A stretch of DNA of 64,000 nt from Ustilaginoidea virens (Eukaryota > Ascomycota > Sordariomycetes > Hypocreales > Clavicipitaceae): the NCBI RefSeq assembly GCF_000687475.1, contig NC_057317.1:5890501-5954500 (forward strand). The letters run 5' to 3'. Position 1 is the stretch's first letter; each line of letters opens with the position of its first letter. Under the pieces are notes generated by a model. That model saw only the letters and a program-made list of their open reading frames with translations. It ran no database searches and had not been told where the DNA came from. Positions 33,386 through 47,050 of the stretch are shown here, piece by piece. The position numbers were made by a program, and so were the translations under genes.

Positions 33386-35114
33386 CCGGCTGGCGGCGGT
33401 GGTGGCCAATGACGGTCTAGGCTGGGCATCATCACGCCTTGACGAAGGCTTGGAAAGGCGGCAGCATTGGGGGACTGCAGACAGCCTCTGTTGGCGCATT
33501 TCTTCTGCCGACGGCCGCCAAGTCGGGTATATGTTGGTCGCCATTGACTCATACGGCTAGCGCCTGCGCCCATTGCACCCGCGCAAGCGCCAAGAACCTA
33601 CTACCTACAAAGTATAAGTCTACGGATCGTGGCTTTTCTCGTTTTTTATTTCTATTTTTACCTTTATGTTTCTTAGACTTTTAAACTTTTAAGACCCCTA
33701 TGACCCAAAGGCGTTTTCCCGTCAAAACGTGTCGAATTCAGCGTCTTGTGTGAAGCTGCAATATGAACCATGCAGCGGGCCGCCAAGCAAGCGGCTCGGC
33801 CGGCGAAAACAGCGCGCAGTAAAGGCCACAATGCCGTTCGCAACGAGGGCCCCTTTATCACCCTCGAGGGGCATCCGGACCTCGACCTTCTTCTTTATGG
33901 AAGCCGTCAACGGCAATCGTTGAGTTGCGCGCTGCGCTGGTTGCGCAAAAATAGACGGATGTGCCGCGCCCCGGTGCGACCCACCTGCAGCATGATGAGA
34001 CGAGAGTTCTTGCCAATGGCGGATATTGTCGGCAACAAAGGATTAGGCTCGGTGGAGCAAATTTCGGGTGATCGTGGTCTGCTGCACCCGAAACAGGGCG
34101 TCTGCAACGCCGGCTGCCGGGTTTGAGAAACCTCCCGGGACAAGACGTGGAAAAAAGTCTGCTGCCGCGGAGTTGGTGGCTTCATACTTTGTACGTGTGC
34201 CAATATCGGTTCCATGCTGATATTCGGGACGCAACTGGGGCCAGACCGAGTAGCTGGGACATGGGAGGGAGCAGAAAGGATCGACGTGCTAGCAGCGCAG
34301 AACAACAGGCGAGATCTTTCGGCGATAACCGAAGCCAGTCCTACCCACGTGGTTGAGCGCCGCTGCGTGCCTTGGCGGTCAATGCTGCCATTGCTGCTGT
34401 CACTACGTCAGGTTAAGCCCTGCAGACCCGCCAGGAGCTACAGTGGCGGCCAGAAGCGTTCCAGCCCTGGGAAACGGGCCACGTTGTGAAGCAGGGAAGA
34501 GAGCGCGGGGGGGGGGGGGGCAGAGTCGTGACGTGGGTTGTCAGGCCATATTGACCCCCCCTCGGGGTTCACTAGCGAGGAGAACGGCGACTCCAACTGT
34601 GGGGGCCCGTCCGTGGGTGCCCAAACCCAAACCTTCGGCTGCTGACTTCCGGGAGACCGGGGGGTGGTGCATCGGCCAGAAGCCCCGACTTCCGGGACCC
34701 GACGCTCTGGTTCAGCAGGATGGGGGCCCCACAGACGGTGTTGGCTCGTCCCCATCGCCCCACAAGAGACCCACCCCCCTGTGCGCCTCGAAGGAAACTC
34801 TAGACTCCGATAGGTTACCGGCCTGCTGGGACGTTTCGAGAGCGACCACCACAGCCTCGGCCTCGGCCCTGGTCCAGCACGTTGGTACTGGTTGATACTT
34901 GGCAGCAGCCGAACTTGGCTCGATCCGGAGCGCCACCAACCTCCGGCTCACCTCTTAAATGAGCTCCCATTCCCACGGAGCCGGGTCGGGCTGGCTGTGC
35001 CTCCTCTCACCAGCGTCCTTCTTCAGCCAGACTTTGTCACCATTGTCTTCGTCATTGCCATCACCATTAAGCCTGGGTTTCCCGCCCCGGTTCCAAGCAT
35101 CCCCGTCGCTCGCC

Positions 35115-36727
35115 ATGTCGTTCCGAAGAGCCCGATTCCCTCACCGTCATGTCGACCTGGACGATCTGTCCCACATAACCGACCCCAAGGAGAAGAAGCG
35201 CATCCAGAACCGCAATGCCCAGAGATCATATCGTATGGCTACCTCCCCCATGAGGCCCTTTGTCTCGCGTCTCGTGAACTTCTCTAACCTCCTTTTCTTT
35301 GTTGGTGGGTGAACAGGCCGACGCATGAAGGAGCGCCTCGCTGAGCTGGACCGCCTTAAGGCAATGAGCAGGGAGAGCTCGTGCGAGAGCTTACCCCTGG
35401 AACGTGGCCACAGCCGGCAGTACCACACGTACACGCCCTGCGCGAGCAGCCCCGACAGCGGCACGCCGCGCGCGCCCTTTGAGCCGCTGAGGTCGTTTTC
35501 TGCCGACGCCGCCGATCCTGCCATGGTGCAGCCGCGGGCCATCTTCCACCGGGGGAGCAGCGAGATTGCGGCTGACGGTTTGGTACACCCCCTGGGCCAG
35601 CTGCCTGTTGCTGCGTACGATCAGTGGTCGCCGCGCACGCCGCCGGCAATGAAGCCTGAGCATGGGCTTTACAGCCCCGGCAGTCAGCGGGACGACTCAA
35701 CCTGTGAGATTTCCCACCCTTCCTTCCTCCCTTTTTTCTTCTTCTTCTTCTTCCTCATTGAATTTTTCTTGCAAGGCTTAGAAACCTTCTATTGCCTTTG
35801 CTAACCTGCGCCCCCGCCCCCGGCAGACTTTAGCACGCCCTCGGCTTTCTCCATGGGAAGCTCTTACAACTCCTCCCCATTGTACCCAGAGACCCTCAAC
35901 GTGTACGACGTGCAGTTCAACGGCTCGCACCCCAGTCGCGGATCAGTGGACGACAAGCTCCTCCCCAAGCCTGCTCCGTCGTTTGTGCAGATGCCTCAGC
36001 CAGCCACACCGAGCGCGTTGTCGTGCGCGCCTTCACCGCCGTCATGCCACCCGCAGCAGTCTTTCAGCAACAACTTTGGCCGCATCATGCACGAGGTCCA
36101 GGCGGCCGGCTTCAGCACCTTTGACGACTTTGTCTCTGCGTACTACACCACGTCGTTCGCCGAGTCGTCGCCCCTCGCAGCGCAGCAGCACTCCAGTCGC
36201 AGCAGGGGGCTGCCCAGCCTGCTCGGCGAGGTGTTTGCCGCGACGCACCAGTGGACGGAGTGGGAAAAGCAGGGCACGTACGAGCAGTGCCTGCGGATAT
36301 CCGAGAGTCTCCTCAAGACCGAGGTCTCCAAGCCGCACAGCGCGGTGAGGGGTGCCCTGGACCACCTGGTTGAGCAGCTGGACAACAGCGCGGCCGATCC
36401 TGCTGCCGTGCCCAAGGCGTTTTCCGAGTTGGCCAGGGTGCTGCAAGACGAGGTACGTCTGCGAGACACTGATTCATGACTTCTCCCCCCCTCTTTCTCT
36501 CGCTCTGTACGTGGATATTTCTATGGCCGGTGCTAACTTCCCCCCCCCAGCAACCGAATGTGTGGGCGCTGCTGAGGATGCTTGCGGGCGGCGGCCAGGT
36601 TGCCTACCAGGGCAAACATGTGGGCACCATAATGACGGTGATGATGATGCTTAATTCGGTGGGATACATGGGAAAGAGTACCTTTGTAGATGTGTTTGCA
36701 CGTTTAATGGCGCTAGATTCAGAATAG
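35115..36727 (+). CDS. bZIP-like transcription factor
   Basis: Four exons: 35115-35232, 35317-35703, 35827-36452 and 36551-36727, giving 435 residues; all introns are GT-AG (84, 123 and 98 bases) and keep frame. The basic region is KEKKRIQNRNAQRSYRRRMK (residues 25-44), with the N-x-x-A-Q-R-x-Y-R core of fungal bZIPs, split by intron 1 after Tyr39. The following zipper is very short (LAELDRL) before the helix is lost in Ser-rich sequence. The middle is Pro/Ser-rich. The C-terminal region (about 235-385) has IMHEVQAAGFSTFDDFVSAY and SRGLPSLLGEV, typical of a group of fungal bZIP-like proteins, then WALLRMLAGGGQVAY. Probably a nuclear regulator; targets unknown. An upstream in-frame ATG exists at 34959, but that segment looks like pyrimidine-rich leader. 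Confidence 0.8.
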
Positions 36728-39700
36728 TTTGAACCATGAGATCCACTATACTGGCTGCGAAAGCAGACGAGCCTCGCTCCCTGGTGCCTTCTCCCCATTG
36801 TCTTTGCGGTTTTCGCAAACCAGGAGAGCAGCGCGGCAAATGAGCTCTGGTTGCGGCGCCAGGCGGGCACACGTGTCCATATAGGCACGTCGGCCGCACG
36901 AGGTTCTGGAACTGCGCGCAGTCTTGCCCGGACAACTAATTCTGGTCTAGCCAGGAGCGCCCATTGGCCGATCCTCTCTACGTGGGCAGCTGTGTTGCCG
37001 GTAGCTGCGTTGCCGGAGCCCCAGTGAAACAAGTCAACCAATCTGCCGAGGACATAGCCGGGCTTGCAAACAAAATGCGCTGATGCTGATGGCTCCATCT
37101 GTTGGTGTGGAGCTGCACAAGGAGTACGTGGCAGGTTTTTGGGCCACCCCCAGATCAACCTGGCGTCTGGATCAGGTTCCAGAACCACCGTGTCCGGCTA
37201 GCCTGTTACGGAGGCTGGAGATGTCCGTCCGTTTGTCCCTGGCCCCATGTCGCCGTTTCATTCCCCCGGAATGGAACCAATCAACAAGTGGTACGTCCTA
37301 TGGAACGAGCGCTGTAGATGAAATGCATCTAGGCTCTGCATAAATGTGCACAACTTCCCCTACCCAATGCGTAGTCAATGCACGCCCCCTTATCCCTCGA
37401 TACCAACCTCAAGAGACGCCACGGCTTGGTTATAAAGCGGAGCGTCTACTTTCCGAGCATCTCTAGCCTCTTATTAATCCGCAAGCATGTACATCTGCAG
37501 CGTGGGTCTTCCTTCATTGGCCGCGGACCTGCCGAGTGCCTCAGGCTAACGGATATCGGCTTGTGTGCAGCCACGGCTGCCGGAAGACACTTGTGCGATG
37601 CCATTCAGTTTCCGATCCGAGGCAGCTTTGTTCTTGACTCGCGATCGGCTGAGCGCAAGCTGTGGCGTTCAGCTCGTCTGATGTTGCCGGTTGACATCTC
37701 CCGAAGGCTATTCCGTCAGCAGTTGCAGAGGCCTGCTGAGCTTGAACACTTGCTTGGCAAGGTTTTGTGAGGAAACGGAATTTATGCCGGTCAATAGGAG
37801 AAATATAGTCCCAGGGAATGGAAACATGTTCAAAGGAGAAACATGGCTCGGTGTCGGAATCGCAGAATAATATGCTGGTAACTATAGGCGTGGATTTGGA
37901 TTCCTGGCAGTCTCTCAAGGCAGGAGTCACAGAACCAGATCCGATTGTGAAAAGTCGCCAAGAGACTAATGAAGCCTTGTTTCTAGCGTTTCCGAGTTTT
38001 CTTCAGTCATTTGATCCGCCCATGCAGTACACGGCAGGACGTCAATACCTGACCCGCGCCGCCCTGTTCGCTATTGCCGAAAACCATCGCCCGTGATCGG
38101 CAGCGCCAATAAAATGCAGAGAGCATATTGTTCGCTGCTGAAACCGCCTGGTGCAGCGTAGCTGACGCGGCATGCACATGGCTTGTGCCCGCCGCCGACA
38201 GCGAGAGCAAAACGTTTGCCTTTTTTAAAAAGGAATCGTGCAGGCATAACTTCGCAGGAGTGACGCTCTAGATATGCAGTCTTACTCGGGTGTTTGCTCT
38301 GAACGATATCAGGCAAGTCATCCAGTCGCATTTTACTCCTTCTTTTTGGATATCCAAGAGTGTGCACGGCATTGGCGAGAATGGCAGATGTAGAGCACCC
38401 CTGCGACTACCGAGCAGCATTGCTACTCTGTGTGCCTGCTTTTGCGTTTTCTTTTCCTCCTCAATTCGCCACTGGTCACGGTTGAGAATATCGAACTGGA
38501 GAGGGAATGGAAATTCCAGCCCATTTTGGTCATTACGCGATTGCCCTGTTCGGGAGCCGCAGCCAAGAGACGGAAACGATGATGCCTGAAACACCGGCAT
38601 TGCGCTCAAAACTTCTGAGAGAAGAACCTCGCGAACCTCCTCATGGGAGAAGGAGTTCGCCTAGAATTAGCATAGCAGCATCTGGGAATGCTGGTCTGAA
38701 CGATGCTCCTTTGCGTTCAAGTATGACAAGGTTCTCCTGGACAGTGGGTGATGCAGAGGGAAAGTGAGAATGCTTTGGCTGGGCAGACTATGGTTTAGGT
38801 TTATGCTGTGAAAAGGATCAAATGTGTGCAGCGTGTAGGAATATGAGTTGTTGTGGAAAGAATTTATTGGAAAGCAGCATCAGCGGCATCGGCAGCAATC
38901 ATATATAGCGAGTATCATAGCGCATGAGCAGCATACATAGCCGTCTATATCAAGGGGTAGTGCCTGATGCAAGCTCCCCGTGCGATGCTGATCATCATGT
39001 GAATACGGGGTCCGGCGCGTGCAGGAAAACTATAGTTGGCGCAATACTCCGAGGAAAATAAGGCTGTCCCGAGTTATGTCAAGTTTTAGGCCATATCGGA
39101 ATGACTAATACGGCTGGGGCTTTGCTACTTGGCTTATCCCTCTTGTCCTCCCAAAGGACTTCCGTAATGGCAGATGGGGAAACGGCAATCGACTGACTAA
39201 TTCGCGCCCCACGACTTGGGAGATTCGCTTTTTTGACGCGGGAGGCTCCAAGGGGTTCTAAGCGGTTCCGCAGTCCGAGTGCGTTTTTCTCCTTGTCGAG
39301 CCCACGCCGGTTCCTTGCCGTGGACCATTATTTCAGTCACATGACAAGGCCGCAATGCGAAGGGACTTAAAAAACTAATTGTTTGAAGGGGCAGAGGTTG
39401 TTGAGTGTGCAAGGCCCGGGCAGGTGGTGGTGGCTGTAAACAAACTTGTCCAGGCCAGGCGTAAAGTCCATCCACTGCATCACCGCATGCAGAGCCTATT
39501 ATGGGGTACCTTGTGCGCCATGTGTTGGAAGACAGCGAGTGGATTGGAATACTCTGTCTTGTCTAATAGGCTTGGTGAATGGTCACCACCCCGTGCTTGT
39601 TTGTTTCCATCCAGCCGTCTCGTAGGACACGCCAACTTCCGTACGCCCCCATCTTGTAGAATCCAAGACCAGGGTCGCGGCTTCGTACTGTTTTAAAAGT

Positions 39701-42700
39701 GATGTTTATAGTGTATGTAAACAAGCGTCTGGCATCGTTGGACCCCCAGGTGGATATGTTGCCGGGCCATTGAAGCATGAGATCCCAGCCCAACAAGATG
39801 CTTGAATTCGCTGGTTATTCAGCAGTATGGATCTCGATACTGACGAGGTAAAAGTCTAAAAGATGTGCGCCCTGGCAGGCTCGCTGGAAAAGAGTACCCT
39901 ACAGCAAACATGAAGCCAGCATGCAGACGTTGCTTGTGTTGTTGTAAGGACGCGATTTTCCTCCTAAGGGATGCCTTCCGCTTTTTGTGCTCTTGCACAA
40001 TATCTGCAATCTCTTTTGTCAAGCACCATCGACCCCCTGAGATAGCTAATCCAACTGATAAACCGTAATCATGCCGAGGCCCCAATACATATGGAAGGCC
40101 TATTGCGCCATCTCATCGAATTCCTCAGCTACCTTTGCACGGACGGGGACCAAGTACGGCAAGAGCCCGTGCAAGATCTTCAAATCGTACAAGAGCATCA
40201 CCTTTTTCTTTAGAGCGCTTACCATTCTTAGTAACAACTTATATCATTTCCCGCAATCATTATATGAGACACCTGCGCTCACGGATACGGGCTAGTGCAG
40301 AAGCAGAATCGCGTGCGTAGTTCCGCTAGAGCTGCAAACGAAAACAGACAAAGATGCTGTAAGTTGAAGCAGTTGGCTTTCCTGTCAGCAGCGAGTTTCT
40401 GGCCCATCATCGCGATTCGGAAGCAACTTGTTGCCCGCGCTTTCATGGGAAGCGTTCATCTAGAGTGCATCTGGGAAGCTTGCCGAGTGCTGTTCCTTGC
40501 GAGGCATGCAATTTGCAAACCAGGCTGCACCGACGTGGCACCCGTTGTTCCCGGAATCTGTATCAAAGCGTAATCCGCGCGCGCATTCGCAGCGTGAAAC
40601 TGCTGGGAAACCCCAGCGCCACCACTCCGCGTTGCCGAAGCCTGGAATGCTGCTACGAGCGATGCATGGAATAGATATTGATAGACGCACCGAGACGGGA
40701 CATTGACTAGTCGACGCTTGAAACGCGCCAGGAATGTCGCGTGCCACTAACCTAACAGACCCGACCCGGCAGCCGCGGACAAAGCAACCTGCTTTTCACG
40801 AGTAGCGGCTCTTAGCTTCGTTCCAGCCACTCACCAGAATGCGGTCATGGTCACGGCTTGCGCTGGACCTGGACGCCTGCGCAGGGGCGTGCACTGATAG
40901 TTATTGTTGGGAGTCTGGAGGCACAACTAGATCGGACGCAGCATGCAATCTGGGTGGCCTTGATGATTTTGCGCAGGAGGAAAGGGGATTTAGTAGCACA
41001 GAAGATGTTTTAGATTTTTTGACTCGAGCTTTCTGCCGATGCTTGTTTTCAATTTCGTCATTGCCCATTACTCGATTCCATGTCGATGTTTTTTTTTTTA
41101 CGTCTAAGCGATTTACCAGTCGACGCTCGTTTTGGATGCCTCAACAACTTAGGCAGTGTGAGCGAAAACATCGCAAACTTGATAACGGACATCAAGGCGG
41201 ACGAACTTCCCAGCGGTTCTAACTGGCGACGTTCTACTATTCTCCTACCCTAAACAGGACGCGAGATCCAACGGAACCAATGACAAGTTTCGGCAGAGTG
41301 GAATCCTGGCCTTGAGGCTTTTCTTCATGCGGCCTGTTGCTGATGGCTGCTGCTGGTGCAAGGGGGTTTAGCCCTGGCCATGTGCATTGCTGTGACGATG
41401 GATGCCGTCCAGAGCCACGTTGATACCAAGTCGACCTCGACGACCAAAACGCCCGAACGCAAAGACTAGGAAAGCGAATAGTGAGACGGATCGGCTACTC
41501 TGGTGGCTTCTGGGACCCAGGTGGGCAGGTGGCGGAAATTCCGGTTCAGCCCGCGACCTAGCTGCCTCCAGCTAACCAACTACGACGCAGTCTCAACGCG
41601 CAAAATCGAAAATTTACCCCTGAACTGCAGCCTCATCAACTCGAAACCAATCGACCTCTACTTCCAAGCGTAAAGACGACCTGAGCTTTCTCCTGCGCCC
41701 TCGATGAAAAGTCAATTCCGCACCAGTCACCACGTAGTGCGCTGCTCGTGACGGACCGCCCTCTTCATCGCCTTTGGCCACACCCGGCGCATCTCTTCAC
41801 GCCAGGGCAAACAGCACGGCCGAACGTATGCAAGAGGCGACTTACTGGATTAGGCTGTGCTGAAACCCGCCAACGCTGTTTTGCTGGGCTCGGAAACCCC
41901 GAACAGATCCGATCCAGGCGGCATGACCGCCTTATACTCGAGCGAGCACTACGACAAAAACATGAAATGGGTGAGGGACTCCATGGGAAAGAGATAGATT
42001 GCCCCTCCCAGCAAAACATGGCTTGAAAGCTCTCCCTTGGACGAATCCGAGGCTCATCACGCGAGCCGTGCTTCCCGGGCTCAGGACGGGTGCGTTGCCT
42101 TATCTTTGAGCTAGTGGCTATGCTGGCCGGCGCAGACGGACCAGCGACGTGCCTAACAGCCCTTCTGGACTCTAATCTATCAAAAATCCCTCGGTTGTGG
42201 TGTATTACACGCCCGCATTCTTTCCCTTGACCTGTTGTTCACACTCCAACCCCCCTCTGTAACGAATATAAGTGCATATTGAGTACCTCTTGGATTCAAA
42301 AAAGGGACAAAAAGGAACTGTGACTGGCAGCGGTGTTTTTCTTTGTCATATCTAACTGTTTGAGCACGAAAAATTGTCCCAACTTGTCCAACAAGTGGTC
42401 AGCTTAATAGAGCTGTCCTTAAACGCTGATCAGGTCCGTTTGACAAGATACAGGGACCGTCACTCAGCTCCCTACGCCCCCGTCAGACTACTTACTCCTT
42501 GCTTTTCAGCATCTATGGTGGAGGTGGTCTTCTCCTTGGACGACTATTTTATTCCACATTCCTCTGCAGCCGTCGGACAAATAGACTCCCACGCAAAGTT
42601 GGCTGCGCAAAGAAGCATTCCCTGCCATTGGCTTGTTCGAATGCCCTTGCAGTATTGCCTCGACATTTTCCACCGCATCCTTGGACGCCACCTATTTCCC

Positions 42701-42703
42701 CTC
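36728..42703. other. gene-poor region
   Basis: About 6 kb in which I find no supported gene. GC content looks intermediate between the genic side and the AT-rich end. Frames of 60-130 codons on both strands (for example 37378-37770, 38507-38767, 40839-41222) lack domains, and most start on weak or non-ATG codons. No tandem repeat or transposon protein was recognised. Confidence 0.4.
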
Positions 42704-43980
42704 TTATGGTCTCGAAGCAATGACGCAGGTCTCGGCCCCAATATCGTCATCAAACCACCCCATTCCAATCATATCAGCGGGAAGAAAGCCTCCCTTGGAG
42801 CTAGCACATACTTGGCAATCCAATAACTTCACCTCGGTTTGAGTAGCCTCCTGTAGCTGGCTAAAGTATCTGCAAGGAGGCTGGTTCTCTAAATTCCAAC
42901 ACTCGTCCACTCGCAGCGCACCATCGAGCTCGATTCCTGACCGAACGGGCTGGCCCCCCCAGATCCCCAGCCACTCCCATTTATGATGGCCCTTCATTTC
43001 TGCTTGAGGCTCTGCCGCCATCAGCGTGATTTTCTGGCTCCAAAAATTAGCCCCTGGCGCTGCTGCCGATGGTCCCGGCGGATCAGTGACATACCAGCCA
43101 CGTTATTTACTGCGGCTGTCACCTGCTTCGCGTTTTCCTCCTCAGGCTCCTTAAATTTCTACAAAATTCTTTCCCGGCGGGCCCAGATCTTGTCTTGATC
43201 CATTAAAATTGTGCCGATTCACCAGCTCGAGCCCTTGACTATCCCCATTGACCTTGCATTCTTTCTTGAATCGGCGTGTTATCAGACTGGGCAAATTTTT
43301 CCATCCGGTTTGTACTTTAAATGGCTTTGCAAGACCTCAACTGAAATAGTTTGCAGTCCAGAGCTTCTCAGCGAGACTTCCTCAAGAAGCAAGGACAAAG
43401 CAAGGGCTGTCCTCGGCCCTCCACGTTACGGACGAGAACCCTCGAAGATGATGTCATTCCTGGAAGAAAGAGCAGCGGTCTGAGTCGCAACTTCTTGTAC
43501 TTGACTTGGAAAGGATAAAGACAGGCATGGAGATACTTTTTGTTGCCAGTATTCTCTTTCGGGTCTGGGGTGCAAAGCATAAAGGTTGGCTCCCTTGGCC
43601 AAGCAGAGGATGATTTTTTTTGGAGAAGTGGCCCAGGGCTGGACCAGAGATACTGAGATATGACTAATGGTATTTCTAGTCATGAATATGGTCCGGGATG
43701 GTGGCTCCAAGTTGAGATCGACTCAGCTTCTGATGACGAAAAGGGGCTTCACAGCTACGGATTGGAAGAGCCGAACGTGGTTTCCTTGACTCTAAAGCCA
43801 CCATCGTATGGATGCCTTGGTACCCGTGGTACTTCACAAAGCAGGGGCCATTCCTCGTCGGGGCCATTCTACAATGGGGCATTGCCTCGTTTTTTTCTTG
43901 AGTCGTCTTGGCGACAGACCGGGTCTAACGGCATCCCCATTCGTTATTCAGTCTAATCCGAGACAGGCGGTTGTCGACCA
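42704..43980 (-). pseudogene. decayed coding tract of unknown family
   Basis: Reading the reverse strand gives a long protein-like sequence broken by a few stops and frame changes. One frame runs from about 43,710 down to 43,100 with pieces such as LCLAKGANLYALHPRPERE, TALALSLLLEEVSLRSSGLQ, HADSRKNARSMGIVKGSSW and LMDQDKIWARRERIL. Single TGA/TAG codons sit where Trp or Gln would fit, and one place has two adjacent stops. A second frame continues from about 43,110 to 42,704 with KWEWLGIWGGQPVRSGIELD and CRYFSQLQEATQTE. A third covers 43,676-43,980. GTAAAT and GGCAG sites near 43,100 and 43,013 could instead mark an intron. Composition is clearly coding-like, but I do not recognise the family. 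It is probably a pseudogene, possibly RIP-hit. Confidence 0.45.
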
Positions 43981-46900
43981 CCATCACACATGTTTACACA
44001 CAGAAATAGCTGTTGCGTCATCATTTGTATGGGGTGTTTACTCCTGTTTTTTTCTGATCCGAAGAACTGCAAACTGCCAAGTCGTTCTAGAAAAAAATTG
44101 GGTTTCCTATTTGTCACCGCCATTCTCAAGCTGGGAGGTATCCAAAAGCGTCAAAACCTTGAGAGTTTGACCATGGCCCCAGGGGAAAAAACTAGCTTAA
44201 AACAGTTTGGCAGCGGTGGGTTGGAATCTCGTAAGGCTCACACATTCATGTGCACACCTAGCAGACAGGGATAGTTGGGTATTCAGCCTCGGACCATTGT
44301 GGGCTGATAGTCCCAGGGCTAATCAATACAGCAATACGAGAACAGTAAAGAAGGCCACTTGGGAGTTTTGTGAGTAGCACGAAATCAGGGGCCGAGGACC
44401 TCGACAGTCGGAAAACAGGACAGACTCCAAAGCACGCTGCGTTTGGGATAAAATTCTGCTATATCTACACCCCCTTCTGTCATATTTCGAGAATCCAAGT
44501 CATCCACAGGCATCAACCCCTTACGTGGTTTATCCCTTGTTCGTGAAAAGGGGCGTTACGTTAACGGCACCGGCTACGATTGGCTACTCCCATTTTTCCT
44601 GCTTTTGCTCCAGAACAGTCTGGTTCGGTTCAAAAGTTACACAATGACTTGGAACTCATATAGATGGCAGTCACCTCCCCTACCTTTCGTCGTATGGAGG
44701 ATGCCACATTTCAATGGTCACTCGTAAGCCGCCAAACTCTCGAATACGTGGCCTACAAATTTACATTACTGCTAATCAGGCAAAAAAATGATGAAATGAG
44801 CAGCAGCCACACGGGTAAGGTCGTTAGTGTTGGTACAACTTGAGAAATCTTTCCTCGCTCCGACTAAACCCCAAGTGGAAATGCAAATTCTGATGCTGCA
44901 ACAGAAACAAAAACTACGCCGGAAAAAAATCACACCAGAACTTGCTGTAGCCGCTACAAAAAAGTGTGCAAAAGCAGCGACCAGGGGCTGTGTGGCCTGG
45001 CCCGTGTCTCTGGCGAGGTGCCCCGATGACTGAGCAATCAAGTTAGTAGTCATGAATCGCTTGAGAACGGACCAAAATCGAGGAACCTTACCCGACGAAA
45101 AGCTAGGTAACACAAGGTAACGAACGCTGCTGACCGCTGAAATACAAGGCAGTTTTTGCGGTCGTCAGCATGGGAATATGATCGTGGAGTACCGACGCTT
45201 AATGACTGGGCCAGTAGTTCTCGCTGCGTGGACGCCTTTGAACTCAGTATGTAATTCTGATGAAGTAACCGAAATCACAAGCAGAAACAGGGCCAGACAG
45301 AATCGCATGGTGGATAAGAAGAGTAGGCGCTACCAATGGGCCCGTGGTCGGAAGTGATGGATCTCTCCACAGCTCGGTTCTCTGTCGGATTTGAGGCCAG
45401 ATAGCTTCAATGACTATTAGAAACGCTTGAAAGATGAATGTAAGACAGTTCTCATATTTATAACAGAATTTCTGATTCAAAGAGGAAGTGCTGTACTGAC
45501 AGCCTCTCAGTGGCATCAACTACGCTGGAACCATGAATTGGGTTTCCGACACCGAAAAACTAGGATTATAGTCATTGAATTTGGATTCCAGAGACAAATT
45601 AAACTAGTCTTCGTAGCATTCGTAAGATGAAAAAAAAAGGATTATATAATTGAGCGGGCAACGTAGGTAGGGAGTGACGCAGCGGCTTCAACACAGCGGA
45701 GTCTACTAAGCTACTGGTACAAGACTGCGTGGTTTCCTACCAGGTAGCTTTCGTAAAAGTGACTTTTTTCATTGGATTCCGGCACGTAATTGCCAAGTTT
45801 GCAGGAAACCGGCAGGGCTAAGATCTTCATCCGCTTTGAGCGTAGTCCGCCAAACTTTGAGCCCCGAAATCTGGACTTGGAATGTTCTCTGCAGGAAGAA
45901 GCAGTCCTTGCAGCTCCATTGTGGAATCTAGATTGTCTATACTCCCTTGAAAGTATTACTTTGTCTTTTTGAGAATGTAATACATAGCGCACAAGGGGAC
46001 TCAACCATCCCCTGGCTGTTGGGCCACATGGCCACCCGCGAGGTAGCTCGTTGCCACCTATCCATTCGCTCTTCTGAAATAAGCCATGCGTATCAAGAGT
46101 CAGGGAATGAAGCTCATCCACGGCGAAAATCTGCCATCCTTGCCAGCGTGGAGACGGCAGCTGGTCGCAAGTCCCACTGACGTGGCATCACCCTTGGCAT
46201 GGTCATGGAATTCTGGGCTTGTCTGAGAGCAGGGAGAAGCTGACAGTTCTTATCAAGAAGATTCTTGTGATTCTTGTGGAAATTAATAGGACTCGGTTTT
46301 GGAACTCGTTCGCATACAGTACATGCTTGTACCCAGCCGCCACCTTGGCTCGTCCTACGACGAGCAGTGCTGTCATTTCCACCTACAACACCAGGGAATG
46401 CAAACTCCGCTCCTAGGCACCTGCAGGAATATCTTACGGTGGTTAATTTCGAGTTGGTGTTCTATTTTTGAGCTAGGCCTGACCGGATGATATGTTCTGG
46501 AACTCATCTAAACGAGGCGACGTATCAAATGACACTCCTAGTTTGGACAGTAGGCCTGAACGAGTTGACCACCTATTGAACAGGCCTCATGCGGTACAAG
46601 AAGAGTACCTTCCGATGTAGTACCACTTCCGAATTTAGCAAAAGATTTGATAGCCCATTCTCCAAGGGGCAAGTACTCGCAGTACCGCGAGGGCATGTAA
46701 CAGGCGAGGAACAGTTGCTGGGATAGGAATATCTCAGACAAGGAACCTCGTCAGTGAAAAACTCCCTGTTCCATAGGCTAGCCCAGGCATGCAATAGTCA
46801 ATCGTGACAAAGACAGACTAGCGAGTAATATGCCATAGGAGGTATTGTATTCGTACGCCAAGTTGCCAAACGCCATCTGTTTGCGGAATGGCAAAAGCGT

Positions 46901-47050
46901 GGATTTGTGAGCCACGACTACCAAAAGCCCTCTATAAAGAGTTGAGATTCGCACAAATCTTTGTAGGGCATAACAACTATTAAGACATCTTGCTTTCTAA
47001 GGCGTAGCCTTTCATATCATAGGCCGATTTCCACAAGCCAACAACCGATC
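43981..47050. other. gene-poor region upstream of the adhesin
   Basis: About 3 kb with no supported gene; short frames (for example 44772-45113, 45711-46121, 45790-45972) show no domain. It includes the likely promoter of the adhesin gene directly before 47,051. Confidence 0.4.

Larger units (their letters stand above)
30788..35114. other. 4.3-kb intergenic region
   Basis: Holds the promoter of the 10-Cys gene, a GC-rich segment with short repeats (32,080-32,340), a cluster of TTTGGCGC-type motifs (32,877-33,100), dispersed repeat copy B (33,268-33,385), a G-run (34,508-34,522) and a pyrimidine-rich leader for the bZIP gene. Frames of 60-180 codons (for example 33770-34126 and 34353-34895) show no domain. 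Confidence 0.45.

Noticed and set aside
34353..34895. 180-codon Cys-rich forward frame
   Set aside because: Low-complexity Pro/Gly/Arg-rich composition across a G-run; no signal peptide or domain.
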